Counted from the first letter of the stretch, positions 50,093 through 58,844 are shown. The stretch is DNA of 64,000 nucleotides from Jejuia rubra (GCF_042684665.1 NZ_JBHULY010000002.1:17056-81055), one strand, 5' to 3'. Made by a program: numbers and translations. Notes: generated from the letters alone by a model not told the origin.

Positions 50093-50252
50093 CATTGCAT
50101 AATGATAAATACTTTCTTAAAAATATTTGAAGCTATTGGTTAACTGAAGATTTAATACAGCTCTTTTAAGGGATATTAATGATTAGGAAAGGTCAATCAA
50201 TAAAATTAAATATTTTTAAAAGGAAACGGGGAGTGTAAACTTCCTGTTTCCT
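50093..50252 (+). ncRNA. Candidate regulated small RNA, unit B
   Basis: A second unit with the same core as unit A (CATTGCATAATGATAAATAC, then ATTTGAAGCTATTGGTTA). It ends in a 14-bp hairpin with two G-T pairs (AGGAAACGGGGAGT, GTAA loop, ACTTCCTGTTTCCT at 50221-50252) followed by GTTTTAC. The hairpin stems of A and B differ in sequence but have the same shape and the same CTTCCTGTTTC arm. There is no box of its own, so it would be read from the promoter of unit A. Confidence 0.38.
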
Positions 50253-50298
50253 GTTTTACAAAGTGGCTATTAATCAATTTGAATTTTAAATTGATATG

Positions 50299-50336
50299 GA
50301 AAAAGGGAATGTTTAAAAAAGCATTCCCTTTTTTTC
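50299..50336 (+). terminator. Rho-independent terminator after the candidate small RNAs
   Basis: AAAAAGGGAATG and CATTCCCTTTTTTT form a strong stem with a long T-run, so transcription from 49814 ends here at the latest, before the next box at 50383. The 680-bp gap 49765-50443 holds only the elements listed. Confidence 0.85.
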
Positions 50337-50382
50337 GTTGATACTTCCCCCATACCATTGTAAGTTTTCTATTCTTTTAGTC

Positions 50383-50394
50383 TGATATATATCA
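50383..50394 (+). promoter_or_regulatory. FNR/CRP-like box for the three-USP operon
   Basis: A perfect TGATATATATCATTG, centred 55 bp before the first USP gene. Confidence 0.75.
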
Positions 50395-50443
50395 TTGTGG
50401 TCAAGAGGTTTAGTGTTTAATTTTAAAGCTAACACTTGTAGCT

Positions 50444-51292
50444 ATGAGAAAAATATTGATTCCTACCGACTTTTCAGAGAATGCACAGAATGCCCTGGAG
50501 TATGCGGTAAACTTGTTTAAGTATGAGGTTAGTGAATTTTATATCATGCACGCCTACGACGAAGATGTGTTTTCAGATCAGGTCCTGTTAGCTATAGAAA
50601 AAGAGGAGGATGCTACCTTAACAGTTCATAAAAAGGCCGAAGACCAACTTCAGGAAATTAAAAACACGATCATTAGCACCTCCCCAAACCCTAGACACAC
50701 TTTTTATACCATTTCAGCCAATAATTTGCTCTTAAATGAAACCGATAATATCGTAGATCAGCAGAATATTGACATTATAGTGATGGGCACCAAAGGCAAA
50801 ACCAATAACACAAAACTTACCTTTGGAAGCAACACATTGCAGGTGCTAAAATATGTACAATGTCCAGTACTGGCCATACCAGAAGGCTACACATACTCAC
50901 AGCCCAAACATATACTTTTTCCAACTAATTTTATGATTCCATACAAGAGGCGCGAGCTAAAGTTACTTTGCGAAATAGCGTATCCATATAGGGCTACAAT
51001 AGATGTGCTCTATATTTCTAAAAGCAATATGCTTTCTCGAAGACAAAAAGAAAACAAAGATTTCATTAAGGATGAGTTGTGCAAAAATACAATCAACTTC
51101 ATTATTGAAAATAACAAACATCTCATCAACTCCATCTTTAAATACATCAAAGAAAATGCTATTGATATGCTTGTCATGGTAAACACCGAGCACTCTTATA
51201 TAGAAAATATCGTGTTTCAATCGCCATTGGACGAGTTGAGCCTAAACTTGGATATTCCATTTTTATCCTTACAGAATATAAAACGCAGTTAA
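50444..51292 (+). CDS. Universal stress protein, tandem USP domains
   Basis: A 282-residue protein of two USP folds. The first starts RKILIPTDFSENAQNALEYA and has the loop GTKGKTNNTKLTFGSNT, in which the second conserved Gly is replaced, so nucleotide binding may be weaker. The second domain starts HILFPTNFMIPYKRREL. It is first in an operon of three USP genes with spacings of 15 and 11 bp, under the box at 50383. The products could form mixed dimers, as USPs do elsewhere. Confidence 0.9.
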   Translation: MRKILIPTDFSENAQNALEYAVNLFKYEVSEFYIMHAYDEDVFSDQVLLAIEKEEDATLTVHKKAEDQLQEIKNTIISTSPNPRHTFYTISANNLLLNETDNIVDQQNIDIIVMGTKGKTNNTKLTFGSNTLQVLKYVQCPVLAIPEGYTYSQPKHILFPTNFMIPYKRRELKLLCEIAYPYRATIDVLYISKSNMLSRRQKENKDFIKDELCKNTINFIIENNKHLINSIFKYIKENAIDMLVMVNTEHSYIENIVFQSPLDELSLNLDIPFLSLQNIKRS

Positions 51293-51307
51293 TTAAAAAC
51301 CATACTC

Positions 51308-52150
51308 ATGAAAAAAATACTTCTTCCGACCGATTTTTCTGAAAATTCTTGGAATGCTATAGCCTATGCCTCAAAACTTTTTAAAAACGAGGCCTGTAAA
51401 TTTTACTTGTTAAACACTTATACACCAGCAGTTTATCATGTGGACTACGTGCTGGTTGAGCCAGCTCAATTTGGCATGTATGATGCCGTAAAGGAAAATT
51501 CGCTTGAACAGCTTAATGATTTTAAAAGCAGAATGGAGAGAGAATTTAAAAATCCAAAGCACACTATAGAAACTCTGGCTGTTTTTAATACACTGGTGAC
51601 CGAGATAAAGGATGTGGTTAACAAAGAAGGAATTGATTATGTGGTTATGGGTACAAAAGGGGCTACTGGTGCAAAAGAAATATTATTTGGATCAAATACC
51701 GTACATGTTTTTAAAAATGTAAAATGTCCCATAATAGCAATACCCGATGGTTTTAGTTTTGAAAAACCACACGAGGTTTTGTTTCCTACGGACTACGATA
51801 TTGCTTACGAAGACTACCATTTAAAGCCCATAGTTGATGTCGTTTCGTTATATAATACTAGGTTGAACATATTAAACGTCTCTTACGGCTACGATTTGTC
51901 CGAAACCCAAAAGGCCAATAAAAACATCTTAGAGGAGCGTTTTAAACATCAATCACATTTGTTTCATAGCGTGAGCAATCAAAATGTTCCGGACGCCATC
52001 ACAAAGTTTCAGATAAAGACCAAAATCAACTTATTGATTATGATTAATAACAAGCACTCATTTTTTGAGAACCTGTTCTTTAAATCAACAATAAACCAAA
52101 TAGGGTTTCATTTAAAGATTCCGTTTTTGGTAATTCCATCTCAAACCTAA
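51308..52150 (+). CDS. Universal stress protein, tandem USP domains
   Basis: A 280-residue protein, second of three USP genes in a row. The first domain starts KKILLPTDFSENSWNAIAYA with the complete ATP-type loop GTKGATGAKEILFGSNT. The second starts HEVLFPTDYDIAYEDYHL and ends with IPFLVIPS. It is closest in sequence to the next gene and to the first domain of the gene at 44039, which suggests local duplication. Confidence 0.9.
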   Translation: MKKILLPTDFSENSWNAIAYASKLFKNEACKFYLLNTYTPAVYHVDYVLVEPAQFGMYDAVKENSLEQLNDFKSRMEREFKNPKHTIETLAVFNTLVTEIKDVVNKEGIDYVVMGTKGATGAKEILFGSNTVHVFKNVKCPIIAIPDGFSFEKPHEVLFPTDYDIAYEDYHLKPIVDVVSLYNTRLNILNVSYGYDLSETQKANKNILEERFKHQSHLFHSVSNQNVPDAITKFQIKTKINLLIMINNKHSFFENLFFKSTINQIGFHLKIPFLVIPSQT

Positions 52151-52161
52151 AACTCCGGACT

Positions 52162-52992
52162 ATGAAACGAAATATTCTAATTCCTACTGATTTTTCTGCC
52201 AATTCATGGGGTTCCATTGGCTATGCCCTAAAGCTTTTTAAGGATGAAGAATGCACATTTTACTTTCTGAATTCTGTCATGTTTAAAACATCAAAATTAT
52301 CCAATCTTTCAAACAAACTATTAAAAACAATGAAGAACAATGCCCTCAATGAGCTATTGGAAATGAAGGATATTGTAGAACACAACAACGCCAATGCCAA
52401 CCATGATTTTCAAATTATTTTAAGTACTGAAAGTTTGAAAGATGCCATTAAAACAGCCATTGTAGAATGGAATATCGGTTTGATAATTATGGGTACAAAA
52501 GGTGCTACTGGCGCAAAAGAAATTTTCTTTGGGAGTAATACCATTCATATTGTAAAAAGTATTAGGGATTGTCCTGTATTAATCGTGCCTGAGGATTACA
52601 ATTTTGTTGTGCCAAAGCAAATTGCTTTTCCAACGGATTTTAACCGTTTTTATGAGAACAAAGAGTTGCAACCCATAAAAGAATTTGCAGATTTATATAA
52701 TTCTAAAATTAGAATTGTACACGTTAACGAGGAGGAAGAGCTTAATGATATACAGGAGCATAATATAAAAATGCTACAAGACCATTTAAGTGATTATGAA
52801 CACAGTTTGCACTGGATGCCTAAGTACGATAAAATAGCTGTTGAAATTCATGATTTTATTGAAGAATTGGAAATAGATATACTGGCAATGGTGAATTACA
52901 AGCACAGTTTTCTAGAAAAAATTATACATGAACCCATCATCAAAAAAATTGGGTTTCATCCTATTGTACCGTTTTTGGTCATACCTGAATGA
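52162..52992 (+). CDS. Universal stress protein, tandem USP domains
   Basis: A 276-residue protein, third in the operon. It starts RNILIPTDFSANSWGSIGYA and carries the full loop GTKGATGAKEIFFGSNT. The second half starts QIAFPTDFNRFYENKEL and ends VPFLVIPE. The stop codon is directly followed by the next FNR-like box (52995), so the operon is likely to end here. Confidence 0.9.
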   Translation: MKRNILIPTDFSANSWGSIGYALKLFKDEECTFYFLNSVMFKTSKLSNLSNKLLKTMKNNALNELLEMKDIVEHNNANANHDFQIILSTESLKDAIKTAIVEWNIGLIIMGTKGATGAKEIFFGSNTIHIVKSIRDCPVLIVPEDYNFVVPKQIAFPTDFNRFYENKELQPIKEFADLYNSKIRIVHVNEEEELNDIQEHNIKMLQDHLSDYEHSLHWMPKYDKIAVEIHDFIEELEIDILAMVNYKHSFLEKIIHEPIIKKIGFHPIVPFLVIPE

Positions 52993-52994
52993 GT

Positions 52995-53006
52995 TGATAT
53001 ATATCA
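52995..53006 (+). promoter_or_regulatory. FNR/CRP-like box for the USP-nuclease operon
   Basis: A perfect TGATATATATCATTG, centred 62 bp before the USP gene at 53063 and 3 bp after the preceding stop. Confidence 0.75.
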
Positions 53007-53062
53007 TTGTAGGCAAGAACTCTAAAAGATAAATTTATGTAATCTACTAAAACATAAGCCCT

Positions 53063-53917
53063 ATGAAACGCAAAATATTATTACCAACAGATTTCTCTAA
53101 AAATGCGTGGCAAGCCATAACATTTGCATTGGAATTGTATAAGAAAGACCAATGCGATTTTTATATACTAAACGTGTTTTCTGGTACAAATAACCTTGTG
53201 GATTCTCTTATTAATATGGAACCCGGTAGTGAATTGTATGAAACTGCCAAATTAGAGTCTGAAAATGGGCTGGCCAAAATCTTAGATATGCTTGCACTTA
53301 GGGATTATAAAAACCCAAAGCACCATTTTAAAACTATTTCTATGTTTAACAGCGTTGTTGAGGCCATAAAAATCGTTGTTGAAAAAAAAGATATAGAGCT
53401 GATTGTTATGGGTACCAAAGGCAACACAGCCCCAAGAAAAAGAATATTTGGCACGATAGCCATTGATGTTATGGAAAAGGTGCGACACTGCCCCGTAATT
53501 GTAGTACCAAAAACCGCAAAACTAGAGTTGCCTAAAGAAATTGTTTTCCCTACGGGTTATAAAACCCCTTTAAAAAGAAGAGAGTTAAGTTACCTAGTAG
53601 ATTTGGCTAAAAGAAGTGATGCTTCGGTTAAAGTTCTATATGTATCCAATAAGAAAAAACTTAACGATAAACAGCTTAACAACAAAAAACTTCTAGAGGA
53701 GTATTTTGAAGATATAAATTACACATTCCATATGCTTAGCCGCATGGATATACCTACGGCTATTAACTGTTTTGTTGAAAGTAGGGAAAGTGATATGGTC
53801 GCCTTCATAAATAAAAAGCATAGGTTTTTTGGGAGCATATTAACCCATCCTTTGGTAAAGGAAATTGGTTATAACACCAAAGTGCCAATTTTGGTAATGC
53901 ACGATTTAAGAAACTAA
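53063..53917 (+). CDS. Universal stress protein, tandem USP domains (divergent loop)
   Basis: A 284-residue USP pair. The first domain starts RKILLPTDFSKNAWQAITFA. The nucleotide loop is changed to GTKGNTAPRKRIFGTIAID, losing the second Gly and the Ser-Asn, so ATP binding is less likely. The second half starts EIVFPTGYKTPLKRREL. It leads an operon of five genes: this USP, an eRF1-like protein, an ATP-cone/Mrr nuclease, a beta-CASP nuclease and a helical protein. Confidence 0.9.
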   Translation: MKRKILLPTDFSKNAWQAITFALELYKKDQCDFYILNVFSGTNNLVDSLINMEPGSELYETAKLESENGLAKILDMLALRDYKNPKHHFKTISMFNSVVEAIKIVVEKKDIELIVMGTKGNTAPRKRIFGTIAIDVMEKVRHCPVIVVPKTAKLELPKEIVFPTGYKTPLKRRELSYLVDLAKRSDASVKVLYVSNKKKLNDKQLNNKKLLEEYFEDINYTFHMLSRMDIPTAINCFVESRESDMVAFINKKHRFFGSILTHPLVKEIGYNTKVPILVMHDLRN

Positions 53918-53937
53918 GAATTAAAAACTTAAAGCAA

Positions 53938-54348
53938 ATGAAAACAGGAGTATGGTTAGATAAGGCAAAAGCTCATATTGTGAATTTGTATGATGGTAAA
54001 GAGAGTTTTACCACAATACTTTCCAATGTTGAGGATTTTAAAATTCATGGAGGTTCCGGTACAAAATTTAAGGGTGGGCCACAAGATGTGGTTCAAGACA
54101 GTAAATATTTAGAAAGGGAAAAGCATCAATTAAAAAAATACTTCGATAATATCGTTTCAGAAATAAAAAAAGCCAGGGTCATAGTGATTTTTGGTCCTGC
54201 TGAAGCCTGTTATAAATTAGACAAACGGCTGAAAAACCACTATCCGGATTTAAGCAAAAAAGTTAAGGGTGTTTATAAAACAGATAGTATGACTAAACCA
54301 CAGGTGAAAGCATGGGCAAAGTCTTTTTTTAAGGAAAAAAGATTGTAG
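53938..54348 (+). CDS. eRF1/Pelota domain 2-like small protein
   Basis: A 136-residue protein starting MKTGVWLDKAKAHIVNLYDG, with GGPQDVVQDSKYLEREKHQLKKYFDNI in the middle and VIVIFGPAEACYKLDKRLK then KVKGVYKTDSMTKPQVKAWA near the end. The layout is like the middle domain of eRF1/Pelota and of bacterial BaeRF proteins (ribosome-linked). It is much shorter than those, with no peptide-release GGQ motif. The name is therefore tentative. It is 20 bp after the USP gene and 26 bp before the nuclease gene. Confidence 0.65.
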   Translation: MKTGVWLDKAKAHIVNLYDGKESFTTILSNVEDFKIHGGSGTKFKGGPQDVVQDSKYLEREKHQLKKYFDNIVSEIKKARVIVIFGPAEACYKLDKRLKNHYPDLSKKVKGVYKTDSMTKPQVKAWAKSFFKEKRL

Positions 54349-54374
54349 TTCCTATTTAAAACCTAAAGTATAAA

Positions 54375-55217
54375 ATGGAAACCGGTACTATTGAAATCAT
54401 CAAATCGTCTGGAAAAAAAGTAAGCTTTTCACTAGATAAACTAAAGGCTTCATTGAAACGTACAGGTGCCGAGGCAGAAACGGTAAAAATGATTGTAGAT
54501 AAGGTGAGGGATGAATTATATCAAGGTATTTCAACAAAAGAAATATACAACAGGGCATTTGCTTTACTTAAAAAGAAAAAAAGCTATTTAGCATCAAAAT
54601 ACAAACTAAAAAAAGCCATTTATGAATTAGGGCCAACGGGGTTTCCTTTTGAGCGCTTTGTTGGAGAAGTATTACGATATTCGGGATATAACATCGAAAT
54701 CGGTAAAATTGTACAAGGGCAATGTGTTACCCACGAAATTGATGTCATCGCACAAAAAAATAATGAAACTTCCATAATAGAATGTAAATTCCACAGTCAG
54801 CAAGGGTTGAATTGTAACGTAAAAATTCCGCTTTATATAAACTCGCGCTATAAAGATGTGCAAGCCCATTGGAATTCAAATGCTAAAACAAAGTCAAAAC
54901 TTACAAATGGCTGGGTGGTAACAAATACGCGTTTTACCGAAGATGCGCTACAATATGGAAAATGTGTAGGCCTATATTTGTTAAGTTGGGATTACCCCAA
55001 GAACGATGGGTTAAAGCATCGTATAGACCGCTTAGGACTGTACCCAATTACAGTATCTACGTTACTTACCAACAGAGAGAAACAATTTCTACTAAGTAGA
55101 GACGTCGTGTTATGTAGGTCGTTAATTGGTGATACGTTCTACTTGGACCATTTGGGGATTTCGGAAACCAGAAAGGCAAGAATACTGAACGAAATAAAAA
55201 TGTTGTGCAAACCTTAA
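54375..55217 (+). CDS. ATP-cone fused to Mrr-type restriction endonuclease
   Basis: A 280-residue protein. Residues about 3-90 match an ATP-cone domain (IEIIKSSGKKVSFSLDKLKASL, then VRDELYQGISTKEIYNRAFALL), the nucleotide-sensing module of ribonucleotide reductase and NrdR. Residues about 95-215 form an Mrr-like PD-(D/E)xK nuclease: FERFVGEVLRYSGY, HEIDVIA (Asp) and SIIECKF (Glu-x-Lys). The C-terminal 65 residues are helical and may bind DNA. No methyltransferase is nearby. It may cut DNA in response to nucleotide level, which is an inference. It is 8 bp before the beta-CASP gene. Confidence 0.85.
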   Translation: METGTIEIIKSSGKKVSFSLDKLKASLKRTGAEAETVKMIVDKVRDELYQGISTKEIYNRAFALLKKKKSYLASKYKLKKAIYELGPTGFPFERFVGEVLRYSGYNIEIGKIVQGQCVTHEIDVIAQKNNETSIIECKFHSQQGLNCNVKIPLYINSRYKDVQAHWNSNAKTKSKLTNGWVVTNTRFTEDALQYGKCVGLYLLSWDYPKNDGLKHRIDRLGLYPITVSTLLTNREKQFLLSRDVVLCRSLIGDTFYLDHLGISETRKARILNEIKMLCKP

Positions 55218-55225
55218 AAGCATAA

Positions 55226-56599
55226 ATGGAACCCTTTGTAAAAATATATTTCTTAGGTGGCGCTGGTGTTGTTACCGGATCTAAATTTCTTATTGAAACT
55301 TCAGAAAAGAATATATTGATTGATTGCGGTATGTTTCAAGGGTTAAAAGAATTAAGGGAACACAATTGGAATAATTTGCCATTGGATGCCAAAACCATTG
55401 ATGTTGTGTTGCTAACACACGGTCATTTAGATCATGTTGGCTATCTGCCAAGGCTATTAAAACAAGGCTTTAGAGGCAAAATTATAGGTACGGCTCCAAC
55501 CCTGGCCATAGCAGAGATTATTATAAAGGATAGTGCTAAAATTCACGAAGAAGAGGCGAAAAAAGCAAATAAGGAAAAATATACCAAGCATAATCCTGCA
55601 TTACCCTTTTTCACCAAGAAAGATGCAGAACAAACTATTGCGCAATTTCACGAAGAAATGATTGACGAGTGGATTGTGCTTTCACAGCATATAACATATC
55701 GCTTTAAGTACAACGGCCATATCCTAGGCGCAACATTTATTGAACTGGATATAAATGGAAAACGATTTGTGTTTTCTGGAGATATCGGCAGACCAAACGA
55801 TTACCTATTAGAGGATCCTAAAAAACCAAAATGGGCCGATGTTTTGTTTATAGAAAGCACCTATGGCAATAGGCTACATCCAAAAGAAAATATAGAGGAT
55901 GTTCTATCCCAACTTGTTCATGAAACCATTCATAAACGAGGGAACTTGATTATCCCAAGTTTTGCCGTAGAACGTTTACAAACACTCATGTATCTGTTAT
56001 GGAAATTATATAAAAAAAATAAAATCCCCAACATCCCTATTTTTATAGACAGCCCGATGGGAAATAATGTTCTGGAGGTGTTTCAGCGTTTTCCCGAATG
56101 GCATAAATTACCGATGGCAGAGTATTATGCCATGTGCAATCATATCAATATTATTCAATCTTACAAAGAAACTTGGGAAACCATTGATGACAATCGACCT
56201 AAAATAGTTATTGCAGGTAGTGGAATGGTAACAGGAGGGCGCGTACTTACATACTTGCAACAACTTATTGATAATCCTGCAACAACGGTTTTGTTAGTGG
56301 GTTATCAAGCAGAAGGCACAAGAGGGAGACAACTACAAGATGGTGCCCACGAAATACGTTTTTTTGGGAAATACTATCCCGTAAAAGCTACCATAAAACA
56401 TATAGAGAGTTTATCGGCACATGCTGATCAAAACGATTTGTTGGAATGGATGAGCGAGATTAAAAATATTCCTGAAAAGGTGTTTTTAATTCATGGCGAA
56501 CCTCACGCCTTGGATGCCTTTCGCGTAAAAATAAAAAGCAACTTTAATTGGCAAACAACGATTCCTAAACTAAATGATATTGAAACCCTAAGGCTATAA
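55226..56599 (+). CDS. MBL-fold beta-CASP nuclease (RNA specificity domain)
   Basis: A 457-residue metallo-beta-lactamase/beta-CASP protein. Motif 2 is LTHGHLDHVG (residues about 63-72), with the Asp motif FSGDIGRP and FIESTYGNR typical of RNA-type members. The beta-CASP part has PSFAVERLQTLMYLL, and the RMMBL end has ESLSAHADQNDLLEW and FLIHGEPHALDAF. This branch (YSH1/CPSF73-like) are RNA nucleases of uncertain bacterial role, distinct from RNase J. Cotranscription with a USP and a nuclease suggests RNA turnover under stress. Confidence 0.92.
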   Translation: MEPFVKIYFLGGAGVVTGSKFLIETSEKNILIDCGMFQGLKELREHNWNNLPLDAKTIDVVLLTHGHLDHVGYLPRLLKQGFRGKIIGTAPTLAIAEIIIKDSAKIHEEEAKKANKEKYTKHNPALPFFTKKDAEQTIAQFHEEMIDEWIVLSQHITYRFKYNGHILGATFIELDINGKRFVFSGDIGRPNDYLLEDPKKPKWADVLFIESTYGNRLHPKENIEDVLSQLVHETIHKRGNLIIPSFAVERLQTLMYLLWKLYKKNKIPNIPIFIDSPMGNNVLEVFQRFPEWHKLPMAEYYAMCNHINIIQSYKETWETIDDNRPKIVIAGSGMVTGGRVLTYLQQLIDNPATTVLLVGYQAEGTRGRQLQDGAHEIRFFGKYYPVKATIKHIESLSAHADQNDLLEWMSEIKNIPEKVFLIHGEPHALDAFRVKIKSNFNWQTTIPKLNDIETLRL

Positions 56600-56601
56600 C
56601 T

Positions 56602-57018
56602 ATGGAAGCAATTTACACATATCAAAGTTTCAATAGAGATAAATCTATTGACGAATTATACTATAATACGTTAAGGGAAGAAAACTATTTGGAAAATTTA
56701 AAATTCGAACTTCAGTTTATTAAAAACCTGTTAGATAGACCCATTTTTAAAGTTCGGACAATGAATTTATACGAGAAGCTGGCAGTATTTAAAAATGAGA
56801 TAAATGCCGTAAACAAAATCAGTAATAGTCTTTTAGACGAACTAAACGCTAATGCTGGTAAAATAAAACGGAAAATTGAATTTGAAGATGTTGATTATGA
56901 TGATGCCTTTAAAAGTGAATATGATGATATAGAACTAAAAGTTTTTAATTTGAAGACGAAAATTTTCAATTTAAAATTTAGATTATTTCAATATTTAGAA
57001 GGTGTTATCATTAACTAA
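56602..57018 (+). CDS. Hypothetical helical protein
   Basis: A 138-residue, highly helical, charged protein with heptad-like patterns (YLENLKFELQFIKNLLD, then two further helices to FRLFQYLEGVIIN). I do not recognise a family. It is 2 bp after the beta-CASP gene, the last member of that operon. Its first helix resembles that of the protein at 57724 only loosely. Confidence 0.65.
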   Translation: MEAIYTYQSFNRDKSIDELYYNTLREENYLENLKFELQFIKNLLDRPIFKVRTMNLYEKLAVFKNEINAVNKISNSLLDELNANAGKIKRKIEFEDVDYDDAFKSEYDDIELKVFNLKTKIFNLKFRLFQYLEGVIIN

Positions 57019-57058
57019 AAAATGTGTACAAAACTCCCCAGAAAACACCTTAACTGGC

Positions 57059-57070
57059 TGATATATATCA
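57059..57070 (+). promoter_or_regulatory. FNR/CRP-like box for the hsp20 operon
   Basis: A perfect TGATATATATCATTG, centred 69 bp before the Hsp20 start at 57134, which supports that start over the upstream ATG at 57071 that directly follows the box. Confidence 0.75.
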
Positions 57071-57133
57071 TTGTGTAAGCTAGTGTCTATAAATATATTA
57101 GTGTTGAAAAATAAGTTTAACCTAAATATATTT

Positions 57134-57658
57134 ATGATGACAACATTAAAGAAACGCAGAAGAAAAAGAAATGGATTATCGCCATTTGAGAGCCAATTAT
57201 TAACCCCTTGGCGCAATAACCTTTTAAGACCTTGGGGCGGTAGAATATTTCCTTCCAGTTTAGGCAACATGGTAAGGTTTGATGATATTTTTGACGATGA
57301 CTTTTTTGAAGAGGAGAGCTTAATGCCAGCCGTTAACGTAAAAGAGCATGATGAAGATTTTGAAATTGAATTGGCAGTTCCAGGATTTACCAAAAAGGAT
57401 TTTGAAATCACCATTGAGGATGATGTGCTTCATGTAAGTGGTGAGAAGAAAGCAGAGGAAGAAGAGAAAGAAGACGATTATTCTCGTAAAGAATTTAGTT
57501 ATAAATCTTTTAAAAGATCTATGGTGCTTCCGCCTTCGGTTGATTTGGACCAAGAGGTAAAGGCCACTTACAAAAACGGAATTCTAAACCTAAAACTTCT
57601 TAAAAAAGAAGAGGGTTCTTCAGAACAGCCTGCAAAAAAAATTATTGAGGTGAATTAA
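57134..57658 (+). CDS. Hsp20/alpha-crystallin small heat-shock protein
   Basis: From the ATG at 57134 it has 174 residues. The longer frame from 57071 would begin in the promoter. The first ~65 residues are a variable arm with a basic start (KKRRRKRNG) and an acidic cluster (FDDIFDDDFFEEE). The alpha-crystallin domain has VKEHDEDFEIELAVPGFTKK, DVLHVSGEKK, FKRSMVLPPSVD and the GILNLKLLKK consensus (IxL-type). It holds unfolded proteins without ATP. It is the first gene of the last plus-strand transcript of the island. Confidence 0.95.
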   Translation: MMTTLKKRRRKRNGLSPFESQLLTPWRNNLLRPWGGRIFPSSLGNMVRFDDIFDDDFFEEESLMPAVNVKEHDEDFEIELAVPGFTKKDFEITIEDDVLHVSGEKKAEEEEKEDDYSRKEFSYKSFKRSMVLPPSVDLDQEVKATYKNGILNLKLLKKEEGSSEQPAKKIIEVN

Positions 57659-57667
57659 TGCCTTCCC

Positions 57668-57712
57668 AGCAGAAAGCCATGGGTTTATTAGCCCGTACTT
57701 TCTGCTTTTTAA
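57668..57712 (+). terminator. Terminator or attenuator after hsp20
   Basis: AGCAGAAAG and CTTTCTGCT form an outer stem, with an inner GGGTTTATTAGCCC hairpin and a T-run, between hsp20 and the next gene. Genes further on would need read-through or another promoter. Confidence 0.75.
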
Positions 57713-57723
57713 ATTTTAAAATC

Positions 57724-58167
57724 ATGAAAACGAAAAGTGAATCCCCAAAATATGTAGCATGGTTAAATGCTGAGACTATGCATGAGGCATCTAAAAAATG
57801 GCTGTCTGAATTAGAATTTGCTGAAGACGAACAACTTTTTTTTAACGATTTAATAAAATCATACACGCTTCAACTTATTGACCCCAAACATTATAAAAAA
57901 AATGAAGATGTAATTTCCCGATTGAGCAGGCTGAAAAAGAAAACGGATGAGTTGATTAAATCCATTAAAAAGCACGAAAGAGGACTTGAAATTATGGTTG
58001 ATGGGATAGACCAAATAGAGTTAGAAAAAGCGTATAAAGATGAACATGGAAAACTTATCGTTACCATTGGTAGTTTTTTAAATAGGTATAGAGAGTTAAA
58101 AAGAGAGTTGTTTACTGCATTTAAAAGTGTTTTAAAAGCAAAAAAGCAAAAGCGATTACTACAATAA
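57724..58167 (+). CDS. Hypothetical helical protein of the island
   Basis: A 147-residue protein from the ATG at 57724 (MKTKSESPKYVAW), just after the terminator. It is helical and charged, with WLSELEFAEDEQLFFNDLI near residue 25 and a basic C-terminus (KAKKQKRLLQ). The pattern WxSxLEFxxxExxFFxxLI is shared with the decayed gene at 36152-36323, so this is probably a small family of regulon members. No function can be assigned. Confidence 0.65.
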   Translation: MKTKSESPKYVAWLNAETMHEASKKWLSELEFAEDEQLFFNDLIKSYTLQLIDPKHYKKNEDVISRLSRLKKKTDELIKSIKKHERGLEIMVDGIDQIELEKAYKDEHGKLIVTIGSFLNRYRELKRELFTAFKSVLKAKKQKRLLQ

Positions 58168-58175
58168 GCATAAAA

Positions 58176-58844
58176 ATGAAATTTATAAAGACCATAGGGT
58201 TATGTTTTATCGTTCTTGGTTGCTCTACCACAGAATTGGTTGAGAACTGGAAAAACCCTGATATTGAAACCTACAGTCCGAACAAAGTTTTGTTGGTTGG
58301 CATGACTTCCAATGTTGAAGCCAGACAGCAGTTTGAAAAGCAATTACAGGACGAATACGCTTCAAGAGGTATAGAGTCCGTAATGAGTTTAGGGCTTTTT
58401 GAACCCAATTTTACCACAGAAAAAAAGACTGAAGAAGATTTAAAGGCTTTGGAATCCAAACTGATTGATGATGGTTTTGATACGATATTGTTGACTAAAG
58501 TAATAGGCGTAGAGGATAAAATAGAATACAGGAAAGATTATGGCGGTTTTGATGAAACGTACAGAAGGTTTAGCGAGGATTATCTAAAATATCAGGATGC
58601 CTATTATAATCCAGATTATTACGACGAATATAGGGTTTACCACACAGAAACATCCCTGTACTGTATTTGCCCATCAAAACCAAGGGAACTTATATGGAAA
58701 GGCTACATAGATATTACAGATCCGCATTCCGTACAGGAGACCGTCAACGATTACGTGAGGTTAGTTATCGTTGTTATGGAAGAACAACAACTTATAAGCC
58801 CAATCCTTTTGCAAGATAGTGTAGATGAAAACGCCATTAAGTAA
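58176..58844 (+). CDS. Hypothetical lipoprotein, paralogue 1
   Basis: A 222-residue lipoprotein (LGCSTTE, Cys16). The mature part has the shared pattern ENWKNPDIETYSPNKVLLVGM then EARQQFEKQL, with a Tyr-rich section (YYNPDYYDEYRVYHTETSLY) and LIWKGYIDITDP. It is a paralogue of the following gene and belongs to a family of TolB/DUF4136-like lipoproteins found in many bacteria. It sits 8 bp after the helical protein gene. The role in the envelope is unknown. Confidence 0.75.
   Translation: MKFIKTIGLCFIVLGCSTTELVENWKNPDIETYSPNKVLLVGMTSNVEARQQFEKQLQDEYASRGIESVMSLGLFEPNFTTEKKTEEDLKALESKLIDDGFDTILLTKVIGVEDKIEYRKDYGGFDETYRRFSEDYLKYQDAYYNPDYYDEYRVYHTETSLYCICPSKPRELIWKGYIDITDPHSVQETVNDYVRLVIVVMEEQQLISPILLQDSVDENAIK

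Noticed and set aside
49965..50100. Open frame of about 43 codons in the candidate small-RNA unit A
   Set aside because: It has no start codon, is preceded by an in-frame stop and runs through the hairpin; probably chance.
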